The notes under the pieces: generated by a model
Databases searched by the model: none
Told to the model about the DNA's origin: nothing
The model's input: only the letters and a program-made list of their open reading frames with translations
Program-made: the position numbers and the translations under genes
DNA from: Triticum aestivum
Lineage: Eukaryota > Streptophyta > Magnoliopsida > Poales > Poaceae
Direction of reading: 5' to 3'
NCBI RefSeq assembly: GCF_018294505.1
Contig: NC_057802.1
Coordinates: 309,897,137 to 309,961,136 of the forward strand
DNA length: 64,000 nucleotides
In this document: positions 36,165 to 47,257 of the stretch, piece by piece
Numbering within the stretch: the stretch's first letter is position 1
How the letters are laid out: each line of letters starts with the position of its first letter

Positions 36165-36176
36165 GCTATAAATGGG
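36165..36176 (+). promoter_or_regulatory. TATA box of the antisense promoter in F
   Basis: GCTATAAATGGG on the plus strand, about 84 bp before the ATG at 36260, followed by a CT-rich leader. It lies opposite to the pol strand of F. Confidence 0.6.
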
Positions 36177-36259
36177 AGAGGGGGCGGAGCCCCCAGCTCA
36201 TCTTCATCCTCTCGTCTCTTGCTTCTCCTTCTTCGCTCCTCCGTCTTGCCAGAGCGTCC

Positions 36260-37149
36260 ATGGCGCCGGTGAGGAGGTTTTCCACCGCGAAGAAGGGAAA
36301 AGCTCCGAAGGAGGGACCGGGCTCGCCGCCGCCCAAGGGGGGCCGCGGTCGTCCCCGCAAGTACACCGCAACACCAGCGGTGGCTTTCCAAGGGCGTGGG
36401 CGCACCACCTTGAAGGCTGGCGCTGCCTCCGGCAATCGTGGGGGTGCTCCTTCCCGCGGCGGAAGCTGCTGCGTCTGGGGTGGTCGTAGCGAAGGGGAGA
36501 GGCATGCGGCAACCGTCCGGCCACCGTGCCCGCGATCTCACTCGGCTGATGCGTCTTCGGAGTTCGTGGTGTGGGCAAAGAGGTCCGCAGGTGTTTGGTT
36601 CCAGCTCCCGCGCTTCTTTGCGGGCGCGCTACCGGCAGGGGGACCTGGTGGCCTCTGGCTGCAGGTCGATGGCTGCTGCAGCAGGGCCTCATGGGTGGAG
36701 GTCAATGGCTGCTGCAGCAGGGCCTCATGGATGGAGGTCGAGGTCACCCCGCCGGCAACATGTTCCTGAATCATGGGTGGCAGCCGTTCGCCTGCGCACG
36801 CGGCCTGCAGCGGAGGTGTACCCTCCACTTCCGGTACAACGGCGCATCGACCCTCAACGTCAGGGTCTTCGAGGAAGATGGCCGGCGCCTAGGGTGCTAC
36901 CCGGAGAGCGACGACAACGACGACGTCCACCCCTCCGACAATGATGGTCGGAGGGGCGGTAGCATCCCTGGCGTTGAGCTTGCCCTTGGCGATGGCCACG
37001 ATGCCTCCAATGGCGGCGGCTCCTCGCCTGGGGAGAGCACGAGCAACGGCGACTACGATGAGCCTCCACGACGCCGAGCTCGGACCAGGGAGTGCGACAA
37101 GCCACCTCGCCGCCGCGCCCCAGTGAAGCAGGAGGAGGACTCCGACTGA
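36260..37149 (+). pseudogene. Antisense gene of F: AT-hook plus B3-like domain
   Basis: Starts MAPVRRFSTAKKG at 36260. Residues about 27-35 read GRGRPRKYT, a canonical AT-hook core. From about 36580 the frame reads FQLPRFFAGALP and LWLQVDGCCSRASW; after a frame change near 36745-36765 the adjacent frame continues with FLNHGWQPFACARGL, CTLHFRYNGASTLNVRVF and EDGRRLGC. The order (LP..F, a W-containing strand, GW..F, L.F.Y.G, V.VF) resembles the B3 DNA-binding fold of plant transcription factors. The C-terminus to 37149 is acidic and then Arg-rich (PPRRRARTRE repeated). A tandem repeat of about 39 bp (36664-36742) lies just before the frameshift. A DNA-binding product is inference; no intron is obvious. 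Confidence 0.6.
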
Positions 37150-37941
37150 GCGCGGCGTTGCTGGAGCCGAGCCTCGGGAGCCGTTGTAGTTGCACGGCTG
37201 CTTTTGCTTCTTTCTTTCTCCTGCATCAGAAAAGTGGAAAGCCCTGTCGGGCGTGTAGTGGACCATGGCGCTTGCGCCATTATTTTTATCATTTTTATAT
37301 TGCTTCCCAATATCCGTGTTGCCGCTGATTATGATTGGGATGACTTAGCTTAGTGTGCTTGTGGTAGACTCCGTGGCGTGAGAGCGAGCCTCTCCGGAGC
37401 TTGGACTTCCTGCAGACCCCTTGCTTCGGAGAGGTCCTCTAGAGGTTTCCTTCTTGAGGATTCGAAGGTCCTCAGGCCTCGGGAGGCCTGGGGAGGCGGC
37501 CTGTGGCTGCGACGTTAGGGGACCTCCGGAGATTCCATACCTCACGCGAGCCCCCGAGCGTGGGCCGGTAGTTGCTGGCACGCCGCGTCGCGATGCCCGG
37601 AGGCACGGACTCGGGAGGGTGTGGGTGCCGGTTGGCTCGTTTAAGAGCGCCGCACGAGGATTAAGACGCCAAAGGTTAGGACACCAAGGCTTTGGCGAGG
37701 TGTGTTCGTGGGCGGGCCCAAACACACACACCGTGCCCAGCCACCACACGCGCGACGCGCGAGGAAAAGCGACGAGCAACTGTCACTCTCCCTAAGGCAA
37801 GTCCTGAGAAAACAAACGTTGCAAGGAGAAAAATTTCCCAACCCTTTCAAATATAGACGCGAGAACTTCAATTTTCATTCCAAGAAGTTGCGAATCAGAT
37901 ACAGAAAGCAAGCAAAAGAACAGCCGCGTCTGGCACCTATA
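37150..37941. other. Spacer between antisense gene and pol of F
   Basis: Non-coding region between convergent ends; presumed 3' untranslated regions of both transcripts. No supported ORF or clear tandem repeat. Confidence 0.5.
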
Positions 37942-38391
37942 CTAGTCTTCTGGTCTTCCCGCCACCGCAGAGCATGGGGCCTCCACTAGGACGTGGGTGG
38001 GAGCCCCGTGAGGCCCAGGGGTGGCGCTCAGGAGACTCTGGGGCATGTACAACCCCAACTCGTTATTACGTGAGAGTGTCACGAGTGGAGACTTGAGAGG
38101 CGCATGGCCTTGATCACGGATAAAACTTTCAAAGTGCTGGATGTTCCAGGCGTTCTGGATGGGGACCCCATCCTGCATCTCTAGGCGCGCGGCGCCACGC
38201 CTGGAGACACGGGCGATCCTGAATGGGCCCTCCCACGTGGGCGAGAGCTTGTGAAGCCCCTCCCTGGAGAGCACCCGTCTCAGGACGAGGTCACCCACCT
38301 CGAGGGCCCTGGAGCGGACGCTACAGAAGTGATACCGTCGCAGTGCCTGCTGGTACCTCACGGCACGAAGCGCGGCTTGGCGGCGGCCCTC
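37942..38391 (-). pseudogene. F pol C-terminus (integrase C-terminal region)
   Basis: Minus-strand segment with RYQQALRRYHFCSVRSRALE, GDLVLRRVLSREGLHKLSPTW and EGPFRIARVSR, the post-catalytic integrase region seen in Tat-type Gypsy elements, comparable to the ends of X and Y pol. The stop is at 37942-37944. The segment is truncated at its N-terminal side by the LTR beginning at 38392, so catalytic domains are absent here. Confidence 0.8.
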
Positions 38392-41300
38392 TGTAACGCT
38401 CACGATGCGGCTATATCTCCCACGTGTCGAGGCACGACTTAGAGGCATAACCGCATAGTGGTTTTGTCGCAAGAAGGGTCATCTTCACACAATCCCATGT
38501 AATGAAAAGGAATGGGATAAAGAGTTGGCTTACAATCGCCACTTCACACAATACATAAATATTATTCATACATCATCCAAAATACAAACATATAGACCGA
38601 CTACGGTCAAAATCCAGATGAAAATAAGACAACCCCAAATGCTAGATCCCCGATCGTCCCAACAGGGCTCCACTACTGATCATCAGGAAAAGACACATAG
38701 TAACGACCACGTTCCTCGTCGAACTCCCACTTGAGATCGACGCCATCATCTGCACTGGCATCGTCGGCACCTGCAACTGTTTTGGTAGAATCTGTGAGTC
38801 ACGGGGACTCAGCAATCTCACACCCGCGAGATCAAGACTATTTAAGCTTGTAGGAAAGGATGGTGTAATGAGGTGGAGCTGCAGCGGCAATAAGCATATA
38901 TGGTGGCTAACATACGCAAGAGAGAGCGAGAAGAGAAGCAACGGAGCGGTCGTCAACTAGCAATGACCAAGAAGTGATCCTGACTCCTACTTACGTCATA
39001 CATAACTCATACCGTGTTCACTTCCCGAGCTCCGCCGAGAAGAGACCGTCACGGCTACACACGCAGTTGATGTATTTTAATTGGGTCAAGTGACAAGTTC
39101 TCTACAACCGGACATTAACAAATTCCCATCTGCCTCATAACCGCGGGCACGGCTTTCGAAAGATATTACCCTGCAGGGGTGTCCCAACTTAGCCCATCAT
39201 AAGCTCTCACGGTCAACGAAGGATAAACCTTCTCCCGGAAAGACCCGATCAGTCTCGGAATCCCGGTTTACAAGACATTTCGACAATGGTAAAACAAGAC
39301 CAGCAAAGCCACCCAAATGTGCCGACAAATCCCGATAGGAGCTGCACATATCTCGTTCTCAGGGCACATCGGATGAGACATCCTACGAGTAAAACCAGAC
39401 CTCGAGTTTCCAAGAGGGGGCCTCGCAGTCTACTCAGTTTGGACCAACACTCGAAGGAGCACTGGCCCGGGGGGGGGGGGTTAAAATAAGATGACCCTCG
39501 GGCTCGCGAAAACCCGGGGGAAAAGGCTCAGGTGGCAAATGGTAAAACCAAGGTTGGGCCTTGCTGGAGGAGTTTTATTCAAGGCGAACTGTCAAGGGGG
39601 TCCCATAAATCACCCGACCGCGTAAGGAACGCAAACTCAAGGAACATAATCCCGGTATAACAGTAACTAGGGCGGCAAGAGTGGAACAAAACACCAGGCA
39701 TAAGGCCGAGCCTTCCACCCTTTACCAAATATATAGATGCATTAATTAAATAAGAGATATTGTGATATCCCAACATATCCATGTTCCAACATGGAACAAA
39801 CTTCAACTTCGCCTGCAACTAGCAACGCTATAAGAGGGGCTGAGCAAAAGCGGTAACTTAGCTAATCAACGGTTTGCTAGGAAAGGATGGTTAGAGGCTG
39901 ACATGGCAAAATGGGAGACATGATATAGCAAGTGATAGGTAGCGTAGCATGGCAATAGAGCGAACAACTAGCATAGCAAAGATAGAAGTGATTTCGAGGG
40001 GTGGTCATCTTGCCTGCAAGGTTCTCAGAGTTGTCGAAAGCTTGATCCTCGTAAGCGTACTCAACAGGTTCCTCGTTCACGAACTCGTCTCCCGGCTCTA
40101 CCCAAGACAAGAATACAAGCAACGGAACCACAATCAATCGAGAGAAATGCACAAGCAACATGATGCAAAACATGTATGATATGCAAGATATGATATGCGA
40201 TGCATATGCGTGCTCCGGAAGGAAAATGATGAACATGGCAGTAACTTGGCAAACCAAGCATGCCACTGGAAAGATGAGATGATTTTGGTCGAAATCGATA
40301 TAAAGATCACCGGAAACGGATGCACGGTTTGCAAATGGCAAGCAAAACAAGAATGACACAAATCTGTGATTAACAGCATGATAGCACTTAAAATGCAACA
40401 AGAAACAATGCTACAGCACTCCAACATAGCAACAAAGCACATGGCAGTAATCTACAGGAGATGCTTGACAAAAGATGAACACTGAGCTACGGCTAGATCA
40501 CAACATATCAAGCTCAAACAAGCATGGCAAAAGTGCAAAAGATAACAGGTTCACAGACTTGGTGAAAAACTGGACATGGCAGAAAACAGCATCAGGTAGC
40601 AATGTTCAGAGCACGAAATCAACATGCTACAGGAACTTAACATAGCAATACAAGGCATGGCAGTGTTCTACTAATGCACATGACAAAAGTCCCTTCCTGA
40701 CCATAAGCCAAAAAGCACCAGAAGATATGATGGCAAGCATGTAAACATAGCAAGTTTCGTTATCAGGTTTCAGACTTAGCAGAAAACAGAGCATCGCAGA
40801 AATAATAATATGTAGGCCTCTTTGTGAGCTTGATGCACTCACTAAAGAGCAATGCACTACAAACCAAGCACACCTACAGTAAGATGACATGTTTATGAAG
40901 CTATCGATGGCAAGAAAAATTGCATAGCATGTATGGATCAACTACAATAAGCTTGGAAAAATTGCATATCATGTTAAGAATCTGCCAGAAATATTTTATA
41001 ACAAAAGTAGAGCAAGATTGAGTCATGCTATGGCACTCCATAATTACAAACAAGGGCAGGAATGGATCAATTACAACTATATCTACAAAACAACCTTACT
41101 GAACATCTCCAAAATATGCATGGATCTCTCTGTTGCATCAAGTTTACATGGCAACAAAATAACAGCAGACAAAGACTTCGAGAAATCACCATGTCCCTGA
41201 AATCAGAAATATTACGGGGCCTACTTTGCATGCTTGTGCTAGTCACCACAGAGATCACACAAATACAGGGCATACACCCTTGGAAACATGGCATGGCATA

Positions 41301-42399
41301 CTTTAAAACACATGTAGAGCTCATGCCCATAAGATGCCCGGATTTAAAGATACAAAAATGACAAATCTCCAAGTTCTGCTAAGAACCAGCGAATAATAGC
41401 AACTAGCCCTCTTCCAACAGAGATTTGGGCATAAAGATTACCTCTAATGAACATGGTGCAATTGAACAAAATGTAGAGCATCACGAGGCGAACAATTTGA
41501 CATATTACACGCACGAATCGGAGCTACATGCAAGAAGTTACGCACTGTCGAACAGGAGCAAATGCTGTAACAGAACCAGGACTTGGAGAAAATTAGGGGG
41601 GCAAGAAAGTCAACGCGCGTACAGTGCGGATCTCAGATCCGATCGAGGAGGGCTCGGGCCGGGGCGGTGGTGCGGCTCGTCGGCGGGAGGAGAGGAGAGG
41701 CCGTAGGGGAGGCGACGCGACGGCGGGGAGGCCGGAGGAGCTCAGGCTCCGGNNNNNNNNNNNNNNNNNNNNNNNNNNNNNNNNNNNNNNNNNNNNNNNN
41801 NNNNNNNNNNNNNNNNNNNNNNNNNNNNNNNNNNNNNNNNNNNNNNNNNNNNNNNNNNNNNNNNNNNNNNNNNNNNNNNNNNNNNNNNNNNNNNNNNNNN
41901 NNNNNNNNNNNNNNNNNNNNNNNNNNNNNNNNNNNNNNNNNNNNNNNNNNNNNNNNNNNNNNNNNNNNNNNNNNNNNNNNNNNNNNNNNNNNNNNNNNNN
42001 NNNNNNNNNNNNNNNNNNNNNNNNNNNNNNNNNNNNNNNNNNNNNNNNNNNNNNNNNNNNNNNNNNNNNNNNNNNNNNNNNNNNNNNNNNNNNNNNNNNN
42101 NNNNNNNNNNNNNNNNNNNNNNNNNNNNNNNNNNNNNNNNNNNNNNNNNNNNNNNNNNNNNNNNNNNNNNNNNNNNNNNNNNNNNNNNNNNNNNNNNNNN
42201 NNNNNNNNNNNNNNNNNNNNNNNNNNNNNNNNNNNNNNNNNNNNNNNNNNNNNNNNNNNNNNNNNNNNNNNNNNNNNNNNNNNNNNNNNNNNNNNNNNNN
42301 NNNNNNNNNNNNNNNNNNNNNNNNNNNNNNNNNNNNNNNNNNNNNNGGCGGCGGGGCGAGCCGCGGAAGGCGGCGCGGGCAGGCGCGGCCACGGGAGGC
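38392..42399 (-). repeat. Terminal LTR of the D/E array
   Basis: Ends in GAGCGTTACA on the minus strand at 38392. The segment 41315-41752 matches 47255-47695 of the middle LTR almost exactly. Below 41315 this copy continues for about 2.9 kb that the middle LTR lacks. Between 41753 and 42346 it is N, and 42347-42399 is GC-rich sequence joined directly to pol of D, so the start of the LTR and the last part of pol are missing. Small ORFs in it have no domain. Confidence 0.65.
41753..42346. other. Assembly gap (594 N) at the pol/LTR junction of D
   Basis: The flanks are very GC-rich (GGC/GCC repeats). By comparison with E, the chromodomain, pol stop and start of the LTR should lie between the flanks, which need more than the gap length. 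Confidence 0.7.
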
Positions 42400-45300
42400 A
42401 GGCGTCTTGAAGCACTTGCGGAGCTGTGACACGTGGAACACATCGTGCACGTTCGCGAAGTTGGAAGGAAGCTCAAGTTGATAGGCGAGGTCGCCTCTTT
42501 TGCCAATGATCAAGAAAGGACCCACGTATTTAGGGGCAAGCTTCCCTTTGATACCGAAGCGACGAGTGCCTTTCATTGGAGAGACGCGGAGGTAGACATG
42601 GTCTCCGATCTCGAAAGCCAAATCACGATGCTTACTATCATAGTAACTCTTCTGGCGCGATTGCGCGGCTTTGAGATTATCACGGATGACTTTACACATT
42701 TCTTCAGCTTCAGTGATTAAGTCATTGCCAAGAAGTTGGCGTTCACCAGTCTCTGACCAATTGAGAGGAGTACGGCACTTTCTGCCATAGAGAATCTTGA
42801 ATGGGGCCTTGCCCGAACTCGCTTGGAAGCTGTTGTTGTAGGAGAATTCGGCATATGGAAGACAATCTTCCCATTTCATGCCAAAGGAAATGACACAAGC
42901 CCTGAGCATATCTTCAAGAATTTGATTGACTCGCTCGACTTGGCCACTAGTTTGAGGATGGAAAGCTGTGCTGAAGCGAATGTTAGTGCCCATGGCCTTC
43001 TGGAAGGAGCCCCAGAACTTGGAGGTGAAGATGCTTCCACGATCTGGCGAAATCAATTGTGGAATGCCGTGCAAAGAGACAATTCTGGAGGTGTAAAGCT
43101 CTGCCAGCTGAGCTGCTGTGATGGATTCTTTGATTGGAAAGAAATGAGCCACTTTAGAAAGCTTGTCAATGACAACGAAGATAGCATCATTTCCACGCTT
43201 GGACTTTGGAAAACTAGTCACGAAGTCCATTTCGATATGATCAAACTTCCATTCCGGGATAGCAAGAGGTTGGAGGAGACCAGCTGGTCATTGGTGTTCT
43301 GCTTTCACTCTTCGACAGACATCACATTCATTCACGAATTGAGCGATCTCTCGCTTCATTCGAGTCCACCAATACGACTGCTTGAGGTCATGGTACATCT
43401 TCATACTTCGAGGATGAATGGAAAGGAGAGAATTGTGCGCTTTGTTCATTATGACTTTCCGTAGAACACCTTTAGGAACCACAATCCGGTCCTCGAAGAA
43501 CAAAGTGTCTCTGTCATCAATGCGATAGCACTTGTATTTGGAAAGACCCTTGTCGATACCACGTTTCACCTTCTTCACCATGGCATCAAGGAGTTGTGCC
43601 TCACGAATTTGATCTTCCAAAGTAGGAGAGACTATGAGGTTGGCAAGAAAGCCTTGAGGAACAACTTGGAGATTCAGCTTGCGGAAAGCTTCACAAAGAT
43701 CCGGTTGGAAAGGCTTGATAATTAAGCTATTGCAATAAGCCTTGAAATCATTTCGACCCATCGAGTCTGTTGAGGTTGGGCTGAGTGAAGATGTACTTGA
43801 GACTCTTGTGATCGGTGAAAATGTCCACTTGTCTTCCCAACAAGAGATGTCTCCACATTATTAATGCATGGACAACTGCCGCCAACTCAAGATCGTGAGT
43901 GGGGTAGTTCTTCTCGTTGGGCTTCAACTGACGAGAGGTATAGGCCACAACTTTCTTCTCTTGCATTAACACAGCACCGAGACCTTGGAGAGAAGCATCA
44001 CAGAAAACTTCAAACGGCTTGGATTCATCAGGAGGAGTCAAGACAGGAGCTGTGACTAGTTTCTCTTTGAGAGTGTTGAAAGCAACGTCAAACTCAGGAG
44101 ACCAGACATACTTCACATGCTTCTGGAGGAGGTTGGAAAGAGGCTTTGCAATCTTGGAGAAATTCTCAACGAATCTTCGGCAATAGCTTGCAAGACCAAG
44201 AAAACTGCGGAGCTGCTTGAAATTCTGAGGAGGTTCCCAATTCACAATTGCGGACACCTTCTCGGGGTTCATAGCGATGCCCTTGGCAGAGATGATGTGA
44301 CCAAGGAAAAGAACTTCATCAAGCCAAAACTCACATTTGGAGAACTTCGCATAGAATTGATACTCTCTGAGCTTGTCGAGCACCAATCGCAAATGTTTGG
44401 CATGATCCTGCTTATTCTTGGAGAAGACCAAGATGTCATCGAGATACACCAGGACGAATTCATTGGTATAGGGGTTGAAGATGAAATTCATCATCCGAGA
44501 GAACACTGGAGGAGCATTGACAAGGCCGAAAGACACGACAGTATATTCATAAGAACCAAAGCTTGTTCTGAATGCTGTCTTGGGAATATCTTCTTCACGA
44601 ATGCGAATCTGATGATAACCCATACGAAGGTCAAGCTTCGAGAATACTTTAGCACCTTTGAGTTGCTCAAATAGCTCATTGATGTTGGGAAGTGGATACT
44701 TGTTCTTGATTGTCTTCTTGTTCAATGGACGGTAGTCGACACAAAGTCGGTCCGTGCCATCCTTCTTCTTGAGAAAAAGAACACCACAACCCCATGGAGA
44801 AGAACTCAGTCTGATCAAACCCAGACGCTCTTGTTCATCGAGTTGTTTCTTCAATTCCTTCAGCTCGTTGGGTCCAAGCTTGTATGGACGCTTGCAAACG
44901 GGTTCAGTACCAGGCTCTAGTTCGATAACGAACTCAACTGGCCGGTGAGGAGGCATACCCGGAAGCTCTTCTGGAAAGACATCTTGATACTCACAAATGA
45001 CTGGAATTTGAGAGATGTTATTCAATTCGCCCTTCTCATTGAGAGAGAGAAACCGAATGGTTTCATCACTAGCGGCATAAATAATCACATCCTCAGACGA
45101 GTGTGTCAATTGAATTTCCCTGGCAGCACAATCAAGTTGAGCCTTGTGCTTAGAAAGCCAGTCCATCCCGAGGATAAGATCAATATCCGAGTCACCAAGA
45201 ACAATTGGAGAAGACTGGAATTCATAGTCGCCCATCTTGATGGAAACATCAGGAGTAACCAAACTAGAAGACAAAAGCTTTCCCGGAGAAACAACTTGCA

Positions 45301-46555
45301 TAACTTTGGATAAAATCTCTGTGTCAACATTGTGCTTCGATGCAAATGGGTATGACAAGAAAGAATGCGATGCACCAGTATCAAAAAGAACTTTTGCAGG
45401 AATATCATTAACAGGAAGATTACCCATTATCACATCAGTAGATTCCTCCGCTTGAGCTGCATTCATCATGTTCACCTTTGCAGACTTTGGATTATGCTTG
45501 ACCACTGCATTGCTGGAAGATCTGACAGGCGGAGGAGGCGGAAGGCGCCTTTGGTTGAAGCACTTGTTAGCATAGTGACCTTTCTGCTGACATTTGTTGC
45601 AAGTCACCTCTGAGAGTGGACGGTGATAAGGAGCATTGGACTTTGGAGCTTGATTCTGAGACTTGTTCTAATAGCCAGAGTTGGAAAAGTTGGAAGAACC
45701 ATGGCCACCTTTGTTCTTCTGCTGATAAGGCTGACGAAACGGAGGAGGAGGAGGCAACCAGAACTTCTGTTGCTTAGCTGTCACAAGTGAGGAAGAAGAA
45801 GACTGAACTGCGTCTCTGACTCTCTTCTTAGAAGCCTCACACTTGAGCTGAGCAGCCTCTTGCTTCAGTGCCATATTATAGAATTGATCAAACTGAGTAG
45901 GCTCAACAAGAACGAGAGCTAACTGCAGATCCTCTTTAAGGCCACCTCTGAAGTGGTAGATCATGCTCTTTTCATCAGGAACGTCTTGTTTAGCGAAGCG
46001 AGCAAGTTTCTGAAACTGGATGTTGTACTGATACACAGACATGTTGCCATGCTTGAGATTGCGGAACTCCTCACGCTTGCTCTCAACAACACTTTGTGGA
46101 ATGTGGTGCGCTTTGAAGTCCCGACAGAAGTCAGTCCATGTGATCACACGACCTCCTCTGGAATCTTTGTATTGCTGAAACCAATCAGCAGCTTGGTCCT
46201 TGAGCTAGAAAGAAGCGAACTTGACATAGTGCTCAGGCCTGACATTGCTACATTCAAAATGCTTGTTGATGTCCACGAGCCAATCATCGGCATCCGTGGC
46301 CTCGGCACAGTAGCTGAAAGACTTGGGCTGATTTGCGAGAAAATGGTTGAGAGTAGCGAAGTGGAACTGATTGTTGCCTTGACCTTGATTGCCTTGCCCT
46401 TGAGTACGTTCTTGCAAGAGTTGCAGAATCATCTGAGCATTGGCGTTGGTGGCTGCCATGATAGCTTGCCATGCCTCCGGAGGTGGAGGTGGTGGCGGAG
46501 GGTTCGCTTGACTCCCTTCATTGCGATCCGGATTCTGACGTGTTGGCGGAGCCAT
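42400..46555 (-). pseudogene. D gag-protease-RT-RNase H-integrase
   Basis: Starts MAPPTRQNPDRNEG at 46555. Gag is followed by a CCHC knuckle ([14 protein letters not shown]), protease [14 protein letters not shown] with [18 protein letters not shown] and [10 protein letters not shown], RNase H with [14 protein letters not shown] and [11 protein letters not shown], integrase zinc finger ([17 protein letters not shown]) and core ([34 protein letters not shown]). Breaks are TAG at 46205-46207 and 45668-45670 in gag, two deletions near 43740-43770 (about 80 bp and 8 bp relative to E) that shift the frame at the end of RNase H, and TGA at 43288-43290 where E has CGA. The integrase has SPDRG where E has SSDRG, and the chromodomain end is absent at 42400. 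Confidence 0.93.
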
Positions 46556-47257
46556 CCTGAAGAGGGTGACATCCGTTAGCATCTTGATAGACAAATAGAT
46601 AAGTAGAATCAACGGATAGAAATTGCAACATATAGTCTTCACAATAAACATTCGAACGAAGATGAACGAATGAATTCCGTAGTAAATCATCACACTTCCA
46701 TAAGTTGAGAAGCCACTTGAAAAAGATATGGAATCAACGTATACTTCGAAGCAACTCGAATACCACAATACAAAATAAAACAAAGTATTGGCTTGCAGAA
46801 TAAGCCGGAACAAACATATGATAGAGGTTTCGTCCGAAGATTTCGTGGTGGGGCCCACACGGGCTCAATCGTACAGCACCATCATGTACAAGGCTGTGCA
46901 CATGACATACGAAGCGTCCCCGAGTCGGCATAGCCATGGACTCTTTAAGACACTACGAGACCACTGTAAAACCAACCGTGTACAGGCGGACCACTAGACG
47001 TCGAACCCCAATCTCATATCATGCGTCTATCGGAAAGATATCCTAAGGCTACTTGAATTCCCACTTATAAACTCCCGAAACTTTCTGGTTATGCAATCTA
47101 GTGTAGGGGATACAGGGGACACAAAATATATCACCCAAACTAGCAATCCCTAGATCCAGCTGTATCCATCCGTCAACACATAACCAAGAAACCTTCGGAA
47201 ATCTTTTACCTCAACCTTCAAAAAACATCCGTTATACAAGTTATGGCAATACTCCCG
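46556..47257 (-). other. Leader of D, with the LTR end missing
   Basis: About 700 bp of non-coding sequence between the gag start and the matched LTR sequence. No primer-binding site is recognisable, and the LTR end GAGCGTTACA is not present. At 47257/47258 the sequence departs abruptly from the other LTR copy, indicating a deletion that removed the 3' part of this LTR, the primer-binding site and some leader. Confidence 0.6.

Larger units (their letters stand above)
1973..38391 (-). mobile_element. Gypsy element F, split by A and by D/E
   Basis: F reads on the minus strand. Visible parts are the 3' LTR in two pieces (1973-2114 and 35190-35924), a 3' internal region with an antisense gene (35925-37941) and the C-terminus of pol (37942-38391). 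Element A sits inside its 3' LTR and the D/E chromodomain element interrupts its integrase at 38391/38392. The rest of F, including its 5' LTR, gag and most of pol, should lie beyond position 64000. Its layout (pol, then a gene on the opposite strand, then polypurine tract and LTR) matches X and Y, which suggests the Tat lineage, but its RNase H domains are not visible. Confidence 0.7.

Noticed and set aside
35783..36541. Minus-strand ORF of 252 codons over the F antisense promoter and gene
   Set aside because: Crosses the LTR boundary, the TATA region and the opposite-strand gene; no recognisable motif.
39877..40401. Minus-strand ORF of 174 codons in the terminal LTR of D
   Set aside because: Compositional frame inside an LTR with no domain and overlapping competing frames.
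41583..42506. Several long ORFs over the N runs at 41753-42346 and 47792-48543
   Set aside because: Artefacts of unknown bases; the flanks are GC-rich LTR sequence.
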